DNA of 64,000 nucleotides, taken from NCBI GenBank assembly GCA_024529925.1, contig JAFEUB010001198.1, forward strand, positions 62,001 through 126,000, read 5' to 3'. Below the pieces are notes generated by a model. It made no database searches, was not told the DNA's origin, and saw nothing but the letters and a program-made list of their open reading frames with translations. Source of the DNA: Ophthalmolycus amberensis. Its lineage: Eukaryota; Chordata; Actinopteri; Perciformes; Zoarcidae. Position numbers and translations under genes: made by a program. Positions 34,796-48,500 of this stretch are shown here, piece after piece (position 1 is the stretch's first letter; each line of letters begins with the position of its first letter).

Positions 34796-37700
34796 ATGGA
34801 GAATGACATTCTTGTCTCTCTTGAAGATTTAGGGTAAGTTATAAAATACTAAATGTGTCTGCCGCTGTATGAATATGATGTGCGAAAGCTGCCATTCCAT
34901 TGACCAGCCTTGACAGTCTTTCTTATTTTAGCCAGCCCATTTACGACAGGGTAGCTTGCTTTAGCAAAACGGCTAACGTTAACATGCTGTTGTAGCTAAC
35001 GCTTAGTCTGACAGTTTGTCATCGCTAATGAACGTGCAGTGAACCGTGGCCATCTCTGCGTACGTCCCGGGTATTAATAGACCCACACACTGGTTTTACA
35101 TGTGCCTGAAGCTGCGTCAGCACAAGCTGCTCCCGTCATGATTGATATGAGGATAGCTCCAACACATTCGTTTCTGTTAACCAGTTCTAGCCCCACTCTC
35201 TAAAAATACATGATTTATTGTGATTAACCATTTATTGTGATTACGCTCAGATATCTTGTAGCCTCTCACAGGTCAGTAAAGGTCTCGAGACAAATCTGTC
35301 CCTGTGCGCAAGTAGGTTTCCCAATAACAGTTAAGGACTTGACTAAAGAACCAGTTTTTAAAATGTGGTTTGACTTTAAAGGGACTTTGAGTGTCAGACC
35401 CTCATTGAATCTTCAGTATGGCTTATCATTATGCTGTACTGATGAGGGAAGCAAAGAGGTGTGCATGTCAGATTACATATGGCTTGATGTGTGTTTTACA
35501 TGAGCTGTCTGTGTTACTGTAGGTACCAAGGCCCTCTGTTGGAGGAAGGAGCTCTGGATCCTGCTGTGAGCAAAGGAGCCGCTTCACCTGAGTTTACTAA
35601 GCTTTGTGCATGGATCGTCTCTGAGCTTCGACTCTACTGCAGGCTGGAGGAGAATGTCCACGCCACCAACTGTGAGGCACATTCTATCACCATGAAGTCA
35701 AGCTGCTGCTGTATCCCAATTAATAGAACATATTTAATAGTGACAGACGAGTTGCCAATCAAATGGTTCTACGAGTATTCGTTCCTTTTCTTGCTAGCTA
35801 AAGGTTGATAACAAAGGCAAATAAATGAAAAATTAAATATATATTATACATGTTAAATGACATTATGGTTTTATGGGCAATTAAGTAAGTCATTATGTTG
35901 GATTACTAAGATGTTAACCAATGGTAGAAGTTGCAAATTCAGTAGTAAGGTTTCTGTTTGAGGTCTGCCAAGTTGCTGCTAACACGTCTATTGTAACTAT
36001 GTGTGAGATTTAACCCGACTATTTTTCTGCCTTGTGACATCATGTTTGGTGTGTGTGTGTCCTTCTACCCCTCCCAGGTCCGAGCGAGGCAGAGGCCTTC
36101 CAGCTGGAGATGAGCGGCCTGCTGTCAGAGCTCGCCTGTCCTTACTCTGTCCTCACCAGCGGAGACATCACCCAGAGGCTCCTCAACAGGACCGACTGTC
36201 TGCTGCTCCTCAGTATGATAACAGCACTTTGCAGCTTTTCAATTCAAAATTATTTTTATTGAAGAAAAAGCATTGGTCCAATAACCCGTGAGGTTAAAGA
36301 CTTTTGCACTTTAAGTGGACTGCTGTAGCACACCCACCTGTGATTAAGTGTTGCAGTCATACAGTGTTTCCTCTAGGTTGACTGCTAACTCGATTACACC
36401 ACACCATATTCCATTCCCAAATGTAACACTTTTTAAAGTTACTTTAAATATTCCTGAGTTACTTTTCCAAATAGTTATTGTTATTTTTCAAAATCCACAG
36501 GAACCCCTCTTCACATCGGAATAAATTAGATCCACTGCACAGAAAGAAAAACATGACTTCTCAGGCTGTTTCAAATTTTACATCTGTTATTTACCTCTTA
36601 CAAAGCCAGGGAAGTTATGACTGGTGTGTTAACTGCATAACAAATTAATCCAAGCACACAAGGCCTCCTTAAGGCCTTTAAACATTGGGTCTTTTTTTTG
36701 TGTGATTTAACTCACTCGTCAATATATTTTTCGAACTGTTTTTGTCACGAGTGCGACGAAAAAGTGACGTTGAGGTTTCTGAGCTTTCGCACTACTAATA
36801 AAGGCATCAACCAACAACGTGTGCCAAAACAATAAACTACATCTCACCTTTTAACCTTGACAAAGGCAACACATACCAGATCCACTCCTTACATGTTACA
36901 ACAAAAGCCCTAGACATATACACTGCATAACTGTTTACCAGAGGGAGCTAAAATTCACTCACGCATGTTTCTAAAGGCAAACTTAATACAACTTACACTA
37001 GCCTAGTTCCGCATTGTCGTGTCATTTGTTCCTCATGCCCCCAATGTATAAAGGCCTTAAGGCTGGAAGTATACTTGTTTTAACCATGTGTAGCATTCAT
37101 TTCTGAGGACGTACACAACCAACACGCCAAACGGGGAAACACTGGTATATTGTAAATCTTTTTGCTGCACTGGGTATTGACATTGCACCCAGCCACCACT
37201 AGATAGCAGCGGAAGAGCCTGTTTCAAGGCTCTGCACACTCACACAGGTGCAAAAATAATAGGAGAATACAAGTGCAATTATTCACAATATGGTAAACAT
37301 CCACTATACTAATGTGTCAAAATTAGTAAAAAAAACAACTAATTTTCTTCATTTAAAGGCCACACAACAGACATATTCAAGCATTTCCCTTTTCTTGTAT
37401 TGTTTGTTTTGATTATTGTATCGTTTGTTTCTGTGTCAGTACCAGTATAGGCTGTTTTCGACCCCACACAGCATTTCGCATTCCAGCTGATGAGATTTGT
37501 TCACTTTTCACCTGATGCTTTTGGCTTAAGCTGTAGATATACTTGCTTTTAATTACTAGGGTTGTACAAAAATATCGATAAATATATCGCAATATATTAT
37601 ATTTCATATCGTGACACGTCTATCGCAATGCATATCATATCGTGAGGTGCTTGCCATAACGCAGCCCTATTAATTACTCTTTTGTGTGCACATGATGGCT

Positions 37701-40700
37701 GCCTTGCGTATCCTGCGGCCGTTTGGTTATGCACATCCTCATACATTCACACTACACTTCCGCAAGATGCAATACACACATGAATGGTAGGGGCAGTGTG
37801 GTGAAGTGACTGGGTCAACAGGCACGTCGGCAGCGACGACAGTAGTGGAAAGTTTTTCTTCACAGTGACAAACATGCTTGACAAAATAGCATCTTTGATG
37901 GTGTTGCCTTTATTATCGTTTACATCGAGCAAATTCTGAAATTCTATACAGTCTGAGTTTGCTGGTGTGCCCTCTAGTGGAATCCTCCAGTATCACTCGT
38001 AGTATATAGGTAAGCATGTACCGGTAAACAATTTTGCTCAGGACGCACCCTATTGTAGACGTGTGTATATCTCATCCTTACACTCATTCAGCAGGGTGTA
38101 ATGCAAAGTGTTGGGATGGCCGGATGCTTAATGTTTCACCATAGAATAGACTTTTCTTACAGCACATAGTCTGACTTGTCAAACATAGGTGTAACGACAT
38201 TAATGATGTTAATAATGGCTGCAAGTCGTGCCAGTTCAACGGCTCTTGTATTGTGCCTACTGCCACACCTAAAACTGGACAGACACTGTTTTAATTAATC
38301 ATGTACTTTGCTGTACGGATAAATTGATCAGCGGTGCCCACACTGAACGTTGACACTGAGCATGGCCCAACGTTTGGTCAGCTGGTTTTGTCCATTGACA
38401 ATTGCAATTATATTTTGACAACAAGAGTGAGTGGAAGCAATTCTGCCATGCACGGAAAGTAAGAATAAAAAGAGAAATATAGGGAGCTGCAAAGAAGCTT
38501 ATTTTTCACAACTCTTAATTACATCTGTGGTGAATTTTCTGTTATTTATTTTTGTATTATTTTGTGCCAAGGCAACTTCTTCAGCATATTTCAGATGGCA
38601 CTGAAACTGTTTTCAATTTGACTTTCTGAAACTTAAGCATCCTGTAATTAGAGATTAACCAGTCACATTTCTATCTCAGCGTTTTTGGTGTCTGAGTTGG
38701 AGGCGTCGAGGATGATCCTGGTTACAAAGCCTGAAAAGAAAGCCCAGGAGGCAGGCAGCCCCATGTTCCAGGAGCTGAAGGGGATCTGCATGTCACTGGG
38801 CATGTCTAAGCCTCCAGCCAACATCACCATGTTCCAGTTCTTCAGTGGAATTGAGAAGAAGGTGAGTTTGTCTGGTGACACAGAGATATGATGTGCTCGC
38901 ACAAGAAAAAGCTGAACAAGGTGAAATCTACATTATAAGTTGTCCATTCTTTTAACTCGTGAAAAACACTTGTGTCCTACCACTGAATCAGTGGCGTTTA
39001 ATCTACCTTCAAGAGCTGCAAACCCATCGCATTTATATGCCTATAGCCGTGGCTGGAGGCATGTTTTTCCGGTTGTTTGTCCGTACCGCCGTATGTATTT
39101 AGAGATTTGATACGTTCATCCCATTCTAGTGAACGCCATATCTCAAGAATTCTTTGAGGGAGTTTCTTCAAATCTGCAACAAACATCCACTTGGACTAAA
39201 GGATGAAATAATTAGATTAGATTTCTAAGTTTGGCCCATGTCCTATCTGCTTGGGCGATGCAATCAGCAGAAGTAAAAAGCCTACTTTAGGCAACAAACA
39301 AACTACACCACAGTTGCTTGAGCTCGAGTAAACACAACAGGGCTGAAGAGGCGGACTAGTCAGCGTGATGGCTTTAGTAGTCTCATTCAGCCACTTGTTA
39401 GCAACCGCCTTTTTTAAGACGTGTAAAAGCTTGAAAATTCACAAGTGGATTATTAACTGACAGATTTAATATTGTAGAGCAAGGTGTTAAAATCTTAAGC
39501 TTGTGATGACCATGTTTCAGGCATCTAAAAAACAACACATTGACCTGGAGACAAGGATGTGAATTCATTTCCAGGTTTAAGGACTCATTCCTGCAGCATT
39601 CTACACTAGGGTGTTTAGAAATCTCAATCAGCAAGACACTGTACCCCTAACTGCTCCCCGGGCGCCTGTAATTGGCAGCCCACTGCTCCCTACATATACA
39701 GGGATGGGTCAAATGCAGAGAATAGTTTCCCCACTCTGGGACTAATAAAGGAATGTTTCTTCTGTTTTCTTCTTCTTTTCTCATTGCACAGCTACAGTCT
39801 TCCTCAGTTGCTCTGCTTCCAGTGCAGCTTGTTTTAAGTAGAGCTTTTATCCAATCAGATTTCACCTCTGTGTCTCTAGGTAAGAAGAGAGGCCCGAGGC
39901 CTGCAGACTCACAAGTGAATCCATGTGCAGTTTAAGTGAATGGGGACGATATTGTTGATTGTCATAGTGTTCAACCAATCAGATCTTTAGTTTGACATGT
40001 TGGGCGTATTCTTTGACATGTCAGAGCCTTCTAGCTGGCCTAGCCATATGTGATTGGTCAGTGGGCTAGCCTGACATGTTGGGCGGTGACTATCCCAATA
40101 TCGGCTGCCTCTGTCGAGCGGATCCATCGGAACCTGTGAGGCGAGAGAGCACAAATACTCCGGGGAAGAAGCAAAGTTAGTAATGAGCATTAATGGGACA
40201 TGAATTCATGCAGAAGGAGAGAGAGAAGAGGCGAGAGGAGCTCAGTGTATCCTAGGAAGTGCCCCAGCAGTCTAAGCCTATACCAGCAATCTAGGGGCTG
40301 GTCCAAGGCAACCCTGAGCCAGCCCTAACTATAAGCAATAGTCTGGTGCTCCATTGACTCAATGAACTTTAGGGACGCATTTCAAAGTGCTTTCCATTTA
40401 GAAGTGCTGGCATTTTTATGTTTTGTGCTGAAAATAATTTTATTATATTGCTGCATTTTGATCATGTCGTCATTTAAAGTGCTCTGAGCGATCTGCCAGC
40501 GATCGCTATTGGCCAATATTTCTTCTAAATAATTTGACGCACTCACCGCAGGCCTCACCTACGGGTTTTGACGCAACACATCCTGCCGGAACAGCCCGAT
40601 TGGTTAACCTGGGAGTCACCCATGTGAAATTATCATGGACTGTAAATTTACCTATGGATGGACATTCATAACTGATCCCCTTTCCCGGGACTTTCTGTCC

Positions 40701-43555
40701 TCACAGGAAAGGCTTAGTTTGTTTTGAATGTTTTGGCATTACCATGTAATAGTAATACGCAGAAAATATTGTCAACAGGTTCATCCCAAACATACTTTCA
40801 TGTTCGTCACAGTGTGAGAGGAAATCTAGTTATACACATTTCTGCTTTTGACAGTGGGGTTTAATGTATTATGTCTGCTGTTTGATCTACCTTTTTCAAT
40901 GTCATTTATGTCAATGTTCATACATAATACACGCCTGTTGTCCATTTCTCATAGCTGAAAGAAGCCATGAGTAAAGTCCCACCCAATCACGTAGGAGAGC
41001 CTTTGATGAAGAAGGCCCTTGGACCTGTGCACTTGGTAAATACTGAAAATCCATCAAGAAATATAATATAACTCAGTAACACTGCATAAGTGAATGATCG
41101 TAAATAATTTTTCTCTTTTCCTTTTGTTCTCATTTTGCCAGGAAAAAATTGAAGCCATAAACCAAGCACTTGTAAATGAGTATGAAGTGAGAAGAAAAAT
41201 GTTGTTGAAACGCCTTGATGTGACAGTGCAGTCGTTTGGTTGGTCTGGCAAAGCAAAGGTACGTGGAAAGTTTGAATCTTCCTTCATCTAAAAAGTGCAC
41301 AATACACTGATGAAGCACATAAATAGCATTTTAAACAGGGAGTTGTGTTTACTTTAGCAATACTGCTGAGGAGAGATGGGACGAGTATTCTCTTGATTAC
41401 TTGTTTGGTCTATCAAACATAAACAGTGAATCACGCCACCATTGTCGGACCAACAGATTCACAGTATTCTATAATGTAAGAAATGGAAAAGGATCACAAA
41501 TATTACTAACCAATAACTTAAAAGTTCAATCGATTATCAAAATTGTTGTTGATTATTTTGTTGATCAATTAACTAATTATTGCTGCTCTAAACTGCCAAA
41601 CCCACACTTCTGACTCCTATGTAGACACCAACACTACGTGATTGTCCTCTCGTTATCTGAACAATTGTTCTTGTTCAAATACACACGTAGCAGTGCTCGT
41701 ATTGTTTGTTTTTTCATTGTTACTCAAAGCATTGTGTGTTGGCCTGATTTTCTGCAATATGAAACCATGAATTAACTTTGTCATAATACTATGACAGATT
41801 GCTGCTTCCAAAATCATTTTAGACTTCTTTTGTATGTTTTATTACAGACGCATGCTGAAAAGTTGGCCAAAGTTTACCAGCCACTACGTTCTGCTCTTGA
41901 CACCAAAAGTACAATCTCTCTTGCTCACCTTCTCGCTGCTCGACAAGACTTCTCCAAGATCCTACGTACAAGCAGTGGCAAGATAAGAGAGAAGACTGCT
42001 TGTGCCATTAATAAGGTAGGTTAAACACAGTGTAAGCGCAATATTTGTTCCATGTTAAAGGTTATTCATACACTGTTTTCATCCTGTTTCTCTGTTTATA
42101 AGTGATGTGAAGAAGTCCATGTTCTCGTAATTGTTCCATGTCGTCCAAACAAATGTTTATCTATTTGATGTATGCTAAAACAGCAGATTTTTTAAGTAGA
42201 CAATAACCGATTGTGTCAGTCTGTAACACGGACTGACACAGCAAGGTATTAATACACATTTGTTGCTCTAGAAAATGTGTAAAGATGTTTTTTGCCAAAA
42301 TATGACGTGGTGGTGTTCATTTTAGAAAATGGAAAAGGTTGAGGGTGTATTTCCAGTGTACATTCATGTTTTGGTTTAAAGCCCTTCCCTTAGCCCCTTC
42401 GACACAGAGATTCAGCAATACTGCTGTAAAGAAGATCTGCTGTTATGCTCTTTTTTCAAACGGGAACCAAACGATAGCAAAACACTGATTTCAGATAGCC
42501 GGCATCACAGCAGCAAAAGAGGTGTGACGTTTAAAACAACAGCGTCGGGCAGCGACTTCTCCTTTACCGTCCCTGTAATATGCCAGTTGATCTTGTCCTC
42601 TGCTTGGAGGGTAGGGAGCTCTGTCACTACCTCCTCTGTCGACTCAGCAGTAGAACAACTCTGTCCCTCCATCCAGCGTCCGTACCTTTTCATAAAGAAC
42701 AGCGAGGCTCTTAACACATCAAGTTCTGTCGAACCGACAGAAACTTAAGCTCATACAACAACAACCAAAAGTGGGGTCAAATTTGGGTAGCAGGCTTCCC
42801 TTTCAAACGTTTTGTTTTAATGTGTGTTCGTTTTTCAGGTTCTAATGGGCCGAGTGCCAGACAGAGGAGGCCGACCGTGTGAGATTGAGGCTCCTCCCCC
42901 CGAGATGCCCTCCTGGCAGAAGCGTCAGGATGCTCCCCAAGGCGGAGGACACTATGGTGGGAGTGGACATGGAGGCGGCAGGGGGGGCTATGATCACCAC
43001 TCCCAAGGTGGCCGTGGAGGATATGAAAGAGGAGGCGGAGGAGGACATGGAGACAGGGGAGGTAGAGGAGGAGGCGGCAGAGGGGGGAAGGTGCAGGGAG
43101 GCTGGGGAGACGGTGTTGGAGGAGGGAGAGGCGGTTACAGCCAGGGCCACTATCAAGATGCCGGAAGTCATCAAGGGGGAGGAGGGAGAGGTGGCTACGG
43201 AGGAGGAGGGAACAACCAAGGAGGCTTTCAGGATCCTGGCTACCATGGAGGAGGAGGTGGAGGTGGTTACCATGACAATTACCAACAAGATGGAGGCTGG
43301 CATCAGGAGAGAGGAGGGGGTCGAGGAAGTCGTGGGGGCAGGGGAAGAGGAGGCCGAGGAGGAGAAGGAGGCCGAGGAGGAGGAGAAGGAGGCCGAGGAG
43401 GAGAAGGAGGCGGAGAAGGAGGACGAGGAGGAGGATGGGGAGGAAGAGGGGGGCAGAATTTTAACCAAGGAGGACAGTTTGAACAGTTCTTCCAACATGG
43501 CGGGCAGCACTACAGCCAAGCTGGCTTTAATCAAGGCAGACACTACACTAGTTGA
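34796..43555 (+). CDS. fam98a: FAM98A, RNA-binding tRNA-ligase-complex associated protein
   Basis: Family knowledge: FAM98 proteins associate with the RTCB/DDX1 tRNA ligase complex and with PRMT1. Exons: 34796-34833, 35523-35671, 36078-36212, 38680-38861, 40955-41035, 41142-41258, 41848-42015, 42839-43555. All have AG/GT borders and fit in phase (1587 nt, 528 residues; I recall 518 in human). The chain starts MENDILVSLEDLG. It continues with hallmark FAM98 segments GPLLEEGALD, SPEFTKLCAW, MSKPPANITMFQFFSGIEKK, KRLDVTVQSFGW, AHLLAARQDFSKILRTSSG and VLMGRVPDRGGRP. The last exon is a Gly/Arg-rich tail ending QGRHYTS, which points to FAM98A and not FAM98B. The start codon is the first in the exon. 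The gene looks intact. Confidence 0.95.
37557..37669. mobile_element. Tiny hAT MITE, 113 bp
   Basis: The element starts tagggttgt and ends gcagcccta, with an 8-bp target duplication TTAATTAC at 37549-37556 and 37670-37677. Its middle is rich in tatcg/cgata motifs. It lies in the intron between fam98a exons 3 and 4, within a longer stretch that looks like older repeat. Confidence 0.85.
39627..40100 (-). mobile_element. SINE body fragment followed by inverted hAT fragment
   Basis: Bases 39627-39755 match the body of the SINE at 28241-28490 (ccccgggcgcctgt, then tacagggatgggtcaaatgc). Bases about 39775-40090 are the reverse complement of about 53460-53705 in the hAT element at 51962, so they are a truncated copy of that family. 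Both lie in a fam98a intron. Confidence 0.75.
42839..43555 (+). CDS. fam98a: fam98a last exon, Gly/Arg-rich RGG tail
   Basis: The exon begins VLMGRVPDRGG and has PPPEMPSWQKRQD, after which about 190 residues are dominated by GGRGG, GGGG and RGRGGRGG. It ends in GQNFNQGGQFEQFFQHGG and QGRHYTS. Such RGG regions bind RNA and are methylated by PRMT1 in the family. Strong purine bias (gga repeats) leaves all sense frames and one antisense frame open for over 240 codons, which is a composition effect. Confidence 0.93.
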   Translation, partial: VLMGRVPDRGGRPCEIEAPPPEMPSWQKRQDAPQGGGHYGGSGHGGGRGGYDHHSQGGRGGYERGGGGGHGDRGGRGGGGRGGKVQGGWGDGVGGGRGGYSQGHYQDAGSHQGGGGRGGYGGGGNNQGGFQDPGYHGGGGGGGYHDNYQQDGGWHQERGGGRGSRGGRGRGGRGGEGGRGGGEGGRGGEGGGEGGRGGGWGGRGGQNFNQGGQFEQFFQHGGQHYSQAGFNQGRHYTS

Positions 43556-45279
43556 AGACACAGTGAGGGGCATTGCAGCAGAGTCCACTCAAAGATGGAC
43601 TCTATATCATATGTGAACAGATTTGAAATGCCTTATCATCCAATTTACAATTTTCAGCACGGTTAAAAGTTGACGAACATGTTTGAGGACGTAGGAGATC
43701 CACACAGATACTGTATACACTCAGTACAGGCTGTTTTGGATTTATTGTTTTACTACAGAGGGCAGTTTTATTGTAGTCCTTTGCGTTTTCATGATGGTGT
43801 GTTATTGTTTTTCTCTGCCTCCTCAACACAAGTATTCAAACCAACAGCTCTTCTATAGATGGCTACTTGATTAGTTGGACTCTGCTGTTTTGATCTCACC
43901 TTGACACTTAATTAGCCTTATATTGGACATGTTTTTGAAAGACAGGATTGCGTCCTAAGATTTCAGTGTTGGTGCGCCTACTGTATATCTGACATTAGAA
44001 GTGCACTCCTGAAATCCTTAATAGTTTCATTGAATTTGACGATTACTTGAAAACAACTTCATCTTTCCAGTCTTCATTTTGTTTCGGTAGGTTTGACTGG
44101 AATCTCCTTTGTTACTTATTTAACATATGTCATCTTTTACTGCTCATGGAAGATTGTGTGCATACAAATATGGATGTTGGAAGGTTTGCATGGGTGTGTG
44201 AATGAGCAATAAAATCTGAAATGAGAACATTATCACTTTTCATTCAATGGTCTGGTTATCTAAGTCGAGGAACTGTAAAACCATATGAGAAATAGTTTTC
44301 TCCAGACAGCTTATTTACGTTTTCATTACAAAAGATCTGACCAGGGAAAAGAATATAACACAGGACAAAAACGTTTATACGTACTAGTAATTGCATTCAA
44401 TATATCAATTAAAACGTAATTGAGTAAATCAAGAGGGAACTTGAATAACTTTCGTTTTGAATTAGTGGGCTTCTGCTTATATGAATATTCTTGTCCCAAG
44501 GACATTTGAAATAATATATTATGCCGTAAATATTATACAAATTAATTTCCCCCGGGATCTGAATTAATCTTTTCGATTATTAAAAGCAGTTTTAATATAT
44601 AATAGAACAAAGCTGTATTTACACTCGCGCTGAGGCGTTTATACTCTATGTATGCCCTGCATTATTCTCCGAAACGCCAGAGGGCGTACATACAAAATGA
44701 ATTGTAAAGAATATAAAAGACATTGAGTGCAACTCAATCGATATACCAAATTGGGCCTAATCCCAATCTCCACACTCGCGGATTTTGAAGGCGCGCTCCC
44801 GCAAAATCTTTGAGGGTTTAGTTCTGTCCCACTGTCAAATCATCGAGTGTGTGAGGGCTCTCTGGCAGACATTTTGAGCCCTTTATGAACCCTTTCCGTA
44901 AATCTGCGTTTCTGCAGACTTTGCCCAAGGGAATTACCCACAATTCACAGCAATGTGCCGTTAAACACTGGGTACCAAGTGGAAGCAGGAGACATACAAA
45001 AAGGTAAACAAAGGACAGCAGAGGTGTGTTCAGCCTGTCATATTAAATTTACTCAGAAACATTAAAGATGGAACATAAAAACACATGAAAGCTGAAGAAT
45101 GGAAGCAGAGACTATATAACAGATGTATTCATCGAACATTTAATTTTGTCATTGAAGCTGTTTTGACAAAAATAGATTATTTGAAATTATCTCATCTTGT
45201 GAAGAAAAAACCTGGAAGATGTTCAAATCAGGTAGTAAAAAATATATAAAACACAATTGTACATCATATTTTTTGTCGT
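43556..45279 (+). other. fam98a 3' UTR and intergenic sequence
   Basis: The likely 3' UTR runs from 43556 to about 44230, with a polyadenylation signal AATAAA at 44208-44213. The remaining sequence up to the next promoter contains, at about 44750-44960, GC-rich sequence that looks like an interspersed DNA repeat (gggcctaatcccaatctcca). No gene is seen. Confidence 0.6.
44208..44213 (+). terminator. fam98a: fam98a polyadenylation signal
   Basis: AATAAA lies 653 bases after the stop codon in an A/T-rich tail (gagcaataaaatctg). It is the first consensus hexamer that I find after the gene. Confidence 0.7.
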
Positions 45280-45533
45280 TCACGGTAACGTCACTTTCGG
45301 GGGGACAGAGGGATTGGGCAATTTAGACCTTCTGAATTGATTACTCCGGATGTTATATGTTACTGTTATACTTCCGGTGGCAGCCACAGTCGGTGCTGAT
45401 CGTGGGACCAAACCTGAACCAGACCCGAAACAGCGTGCAAAAAATAGCACATTTGACAGGATACCGTGTTCGCTTCAATTTTGTTTCCTTTAGTCTGCGA
45501 GACAGGACATTGCATGTCCTCGTCAACACGAAC
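45280..45533 (+). promoter_or_regulatory. Probable promoter and 5' UTR of the ZNF318-like gene
   Basis: The stretch before the proline-rich first exon has a CRE-like taacgtcac near 45290, a reverse CCAAT (attgg) at 45313 and an ETS-type CTTCCGG at 45371-45377. These are typical of housekeeping promoters. The frame stays open back to an ATG at 45357, so translation could start there and not at 45534. Transcription start is not determinable by eye. Confidence 0.35.
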
Positions 45534-48500
45534 ATGTACTGCCCAGGAAACGCTACACCTGGTCACGGACCTCCGCCGTTCGGACCTCAACCACCCCATG
45601 GCCCTCCGTTCAGACCCCGAGGGCCCTGTGGTGTTCCTCCCCCGGGACATTTGCCACCTGCACCTTGCGGACCATTTTCGGCCTCAGCACCGGAGAGCCA
45701 TTTTCTCCACAACAGGCCACCGAGAGAGCATTTCATCAGTGTAGGTACCCAACAGGCTAATAACGCTAGCTCAGTTAGCTAGCTACATGATAGTTATGCT
45801 AGCACATAGACCACCATGAGAAGCAGCTACAAATGTATGTATCTGACTTTGTATAAGAAGAAGTAGGGCCACCTGAGTACACCGCATGATATCTTATTGT
45901 GTAACGTAAATGTATCGTCCCAAACGGGTTCCCTACCATGTCTTACATTTTAGGGACAAATATGACGCGGGTCACGTGACCCGCGAAGGTAACTGAAATC
46001 TTGTTTTACTGTCCTCGTTTCTTCATATAAAGTTATGGTATTTACCCTTAAAGCGTTGCCAACACATGCCTAATAACACGACGATCTAATACATATCTAA
46101 GTTAAACATTCCCAGCTTTATGTCTGGTATCGTCAGATGTTGGTATAAGACACTTACAAATCTGGTAGCCTATGTCTGAACTCGAGCCTTCTACTGTAAT
46201 TACACTAGTGCAGGGTACTGATGACCACATCATATACTTCAGAAGCTGCATGTCCACAGAGGATATGGTGCAGAAACAGGCGCAAGAAGACGGCTTTAGT
46301 TTAGCCCTATACTGTACATTTCTGCTTCCGATCAGTCTCTACCTAGGCAGAGGTAGGGTAACCTCTGGTAGAAGATCATTCCTCACATTACAATATGCAG
46401 GCAAAAGAAAAATCAGCTAGTCAGTAAAATCTTGCATCAGGTTTCATTATTGCTCATGAAACCTGTAATAAAAGAAAGGGATCATGTGACCTACAAAGTT
46501 GTCACAAAAGTACCCTAGGCTGTGTTTGGTTTTGTGGCTCAGTGATTATGTTAGTAGCTGTTCTTGTGACCCTAGTTTTTTTTTTTTAAACACAGAGCAG
46601 CTTTATGTTGAAGTGTTTTACATAGTTAGATGTAATAAGGTAACATGTTTGATTTATTGGCATATGCTCCATCTGAATTACTTTTTGGTCAATCTGAAAG
46701 TAGCGAAAAGCTCCTCTATGACATTTGGATTAAATCATGTGGGCATATGATTTGTTTGGGACTTTCTGAGCATACTTTTTGACCACACCCTCTCTAAACG
46801 TACATTTAAAACTGTAGCTATAAAGCTCTATAGCGTTGGCAGCAGCCACAACTGAATTTTGGTCCACACACCATTTCTTATGCATGCAGCTTCATCTATG
46901 CATCCTGGATGCTCTCTATGGACTTCCAAATTTTCTGACAGGTCATTTCAATGGCATGATGACACAGTGCGGTCAAAACAGTCAGGATCAGCCACTTCCA
47001 TTGGCTACATTGGACCTGGCAGTACCATAAACCTGGTTTACATTGAAATGGGTAAGTCGGCTGATTTTTGTTCCTTTTTTTTAGAAAATAGACTAGGTTG
47101 TTTGCGAGCCGTGCTTTTTCCTAGCCAGATATTATATAGGTTTAAACAGCTATGCAACTTAAAGGACTCTAGACTAAAGAGCAATTTTAATTTGAGTAGT
47201 TATAACTTTTTTAATATGACACTTATAACATTAAGTTGACTTATATTTTCTGTCACTTATGTCCTAAAAATTATTATATTGAGATACATGTATATTTGTA
47301 TCAGTCTTATATGTGATCAATAATCAGTATGTCCTTTACATTGATTCCCATATTTTGCAGTCAAAAATATAAAGGAATCGAGGATTGGCAGAGCCATTGG
47401 ACCTGGTAGAAAAGTGCATCATTGGTCTATAGCTGGAAAAGAAGAAGAAGAAAGTACACTACTGCTTTACGGTGATTTGGAATGTACCTCATTTGTACTT
47501 TGGATGAAAGCATGTGCCAAATGAGTTAAACTGCTACATTAACATTCAGGTATCATCGAAAGTATCATCAAAAGGAAACACTACAAGTGAAGGTATTAAA
47601 AATGATGCAGTTCTTGTGTAAGCTTACCTAAAGGGATACTATGCTGGAATTGTTGGCTCCTCTCCCTGACTCAGCAACACCAGAAGTGCCCCCACTGTGG
47701 TAGCCAGAACACAGCCCAGTGTACCACCTGCACACCACATGCTGCAGCCAATCCCTAAGTCATTCTTGTTTTGGAACAAGCATTGTCTCCTTGGCATTTC
47801 GCCTCGCTATATTTAAAAAAAGTTTTGAAGCGGTGTCCACAATTTTCGTAACTTCCGCTTGGATGTGTGGATGTGGGGGGCAGGGTCTCTGCAGATACAC
47901 ACACCGCCACACACTTTTAGTGGGCCATAATTGAGAGGGATTACTTATGTATGAGTCTATACATTGTTCTTTAGGAAAATCCTGCATTGTAGCCAGTAAC
48001 ATGGCCTTTTACTAGCAGTAGAAGTTATTGAAGAGAGGGGCAAAAACCCTTTCTGAGCTAGTGAGCTTGCTAACATTCTCTCAATAAGCTACAATAGCTG
48101 AGTCCATTTTGGACTCCAGCTCTCCTTTCCCTCAAAGGTGGTCGTATCTAGATGGTAACCCTCGATGGTTGAGGCTAGGCATCAACCTCGAATCGTTATG
48201 GTTGGGGAAAGGTCGTCGGGCGGCTAGTCTTGTTAGAGTTTTCTCAAATATAGGTGGATAATTTAGACAAGACCCTCAAAGGTCAGCACTGTCAAGACAA
48301 CTTTGTTTTGGTCAATGTAGCAAGTTTCTATCAGATTTCACCAACGTTTGACTCAATGTGAACAAAATCCCACCATTTTACATTGTTGTGTGACCTTGCC
48401 TGAAAGATGGTGATCTGTCAGTCCTTTGTTCCAACACTTGGTCCAGAGTGAAATATTTGGGCAACTATTGGATGGATGGATGGAGGACGGACATCCTTTC

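Noticed and set aside
42842..43588. Minus-strand 248-codon Ser-rich frame
   Set aside because: It is the antisense shadow of the purine-rich fam98a RGG exon, with no independent support.
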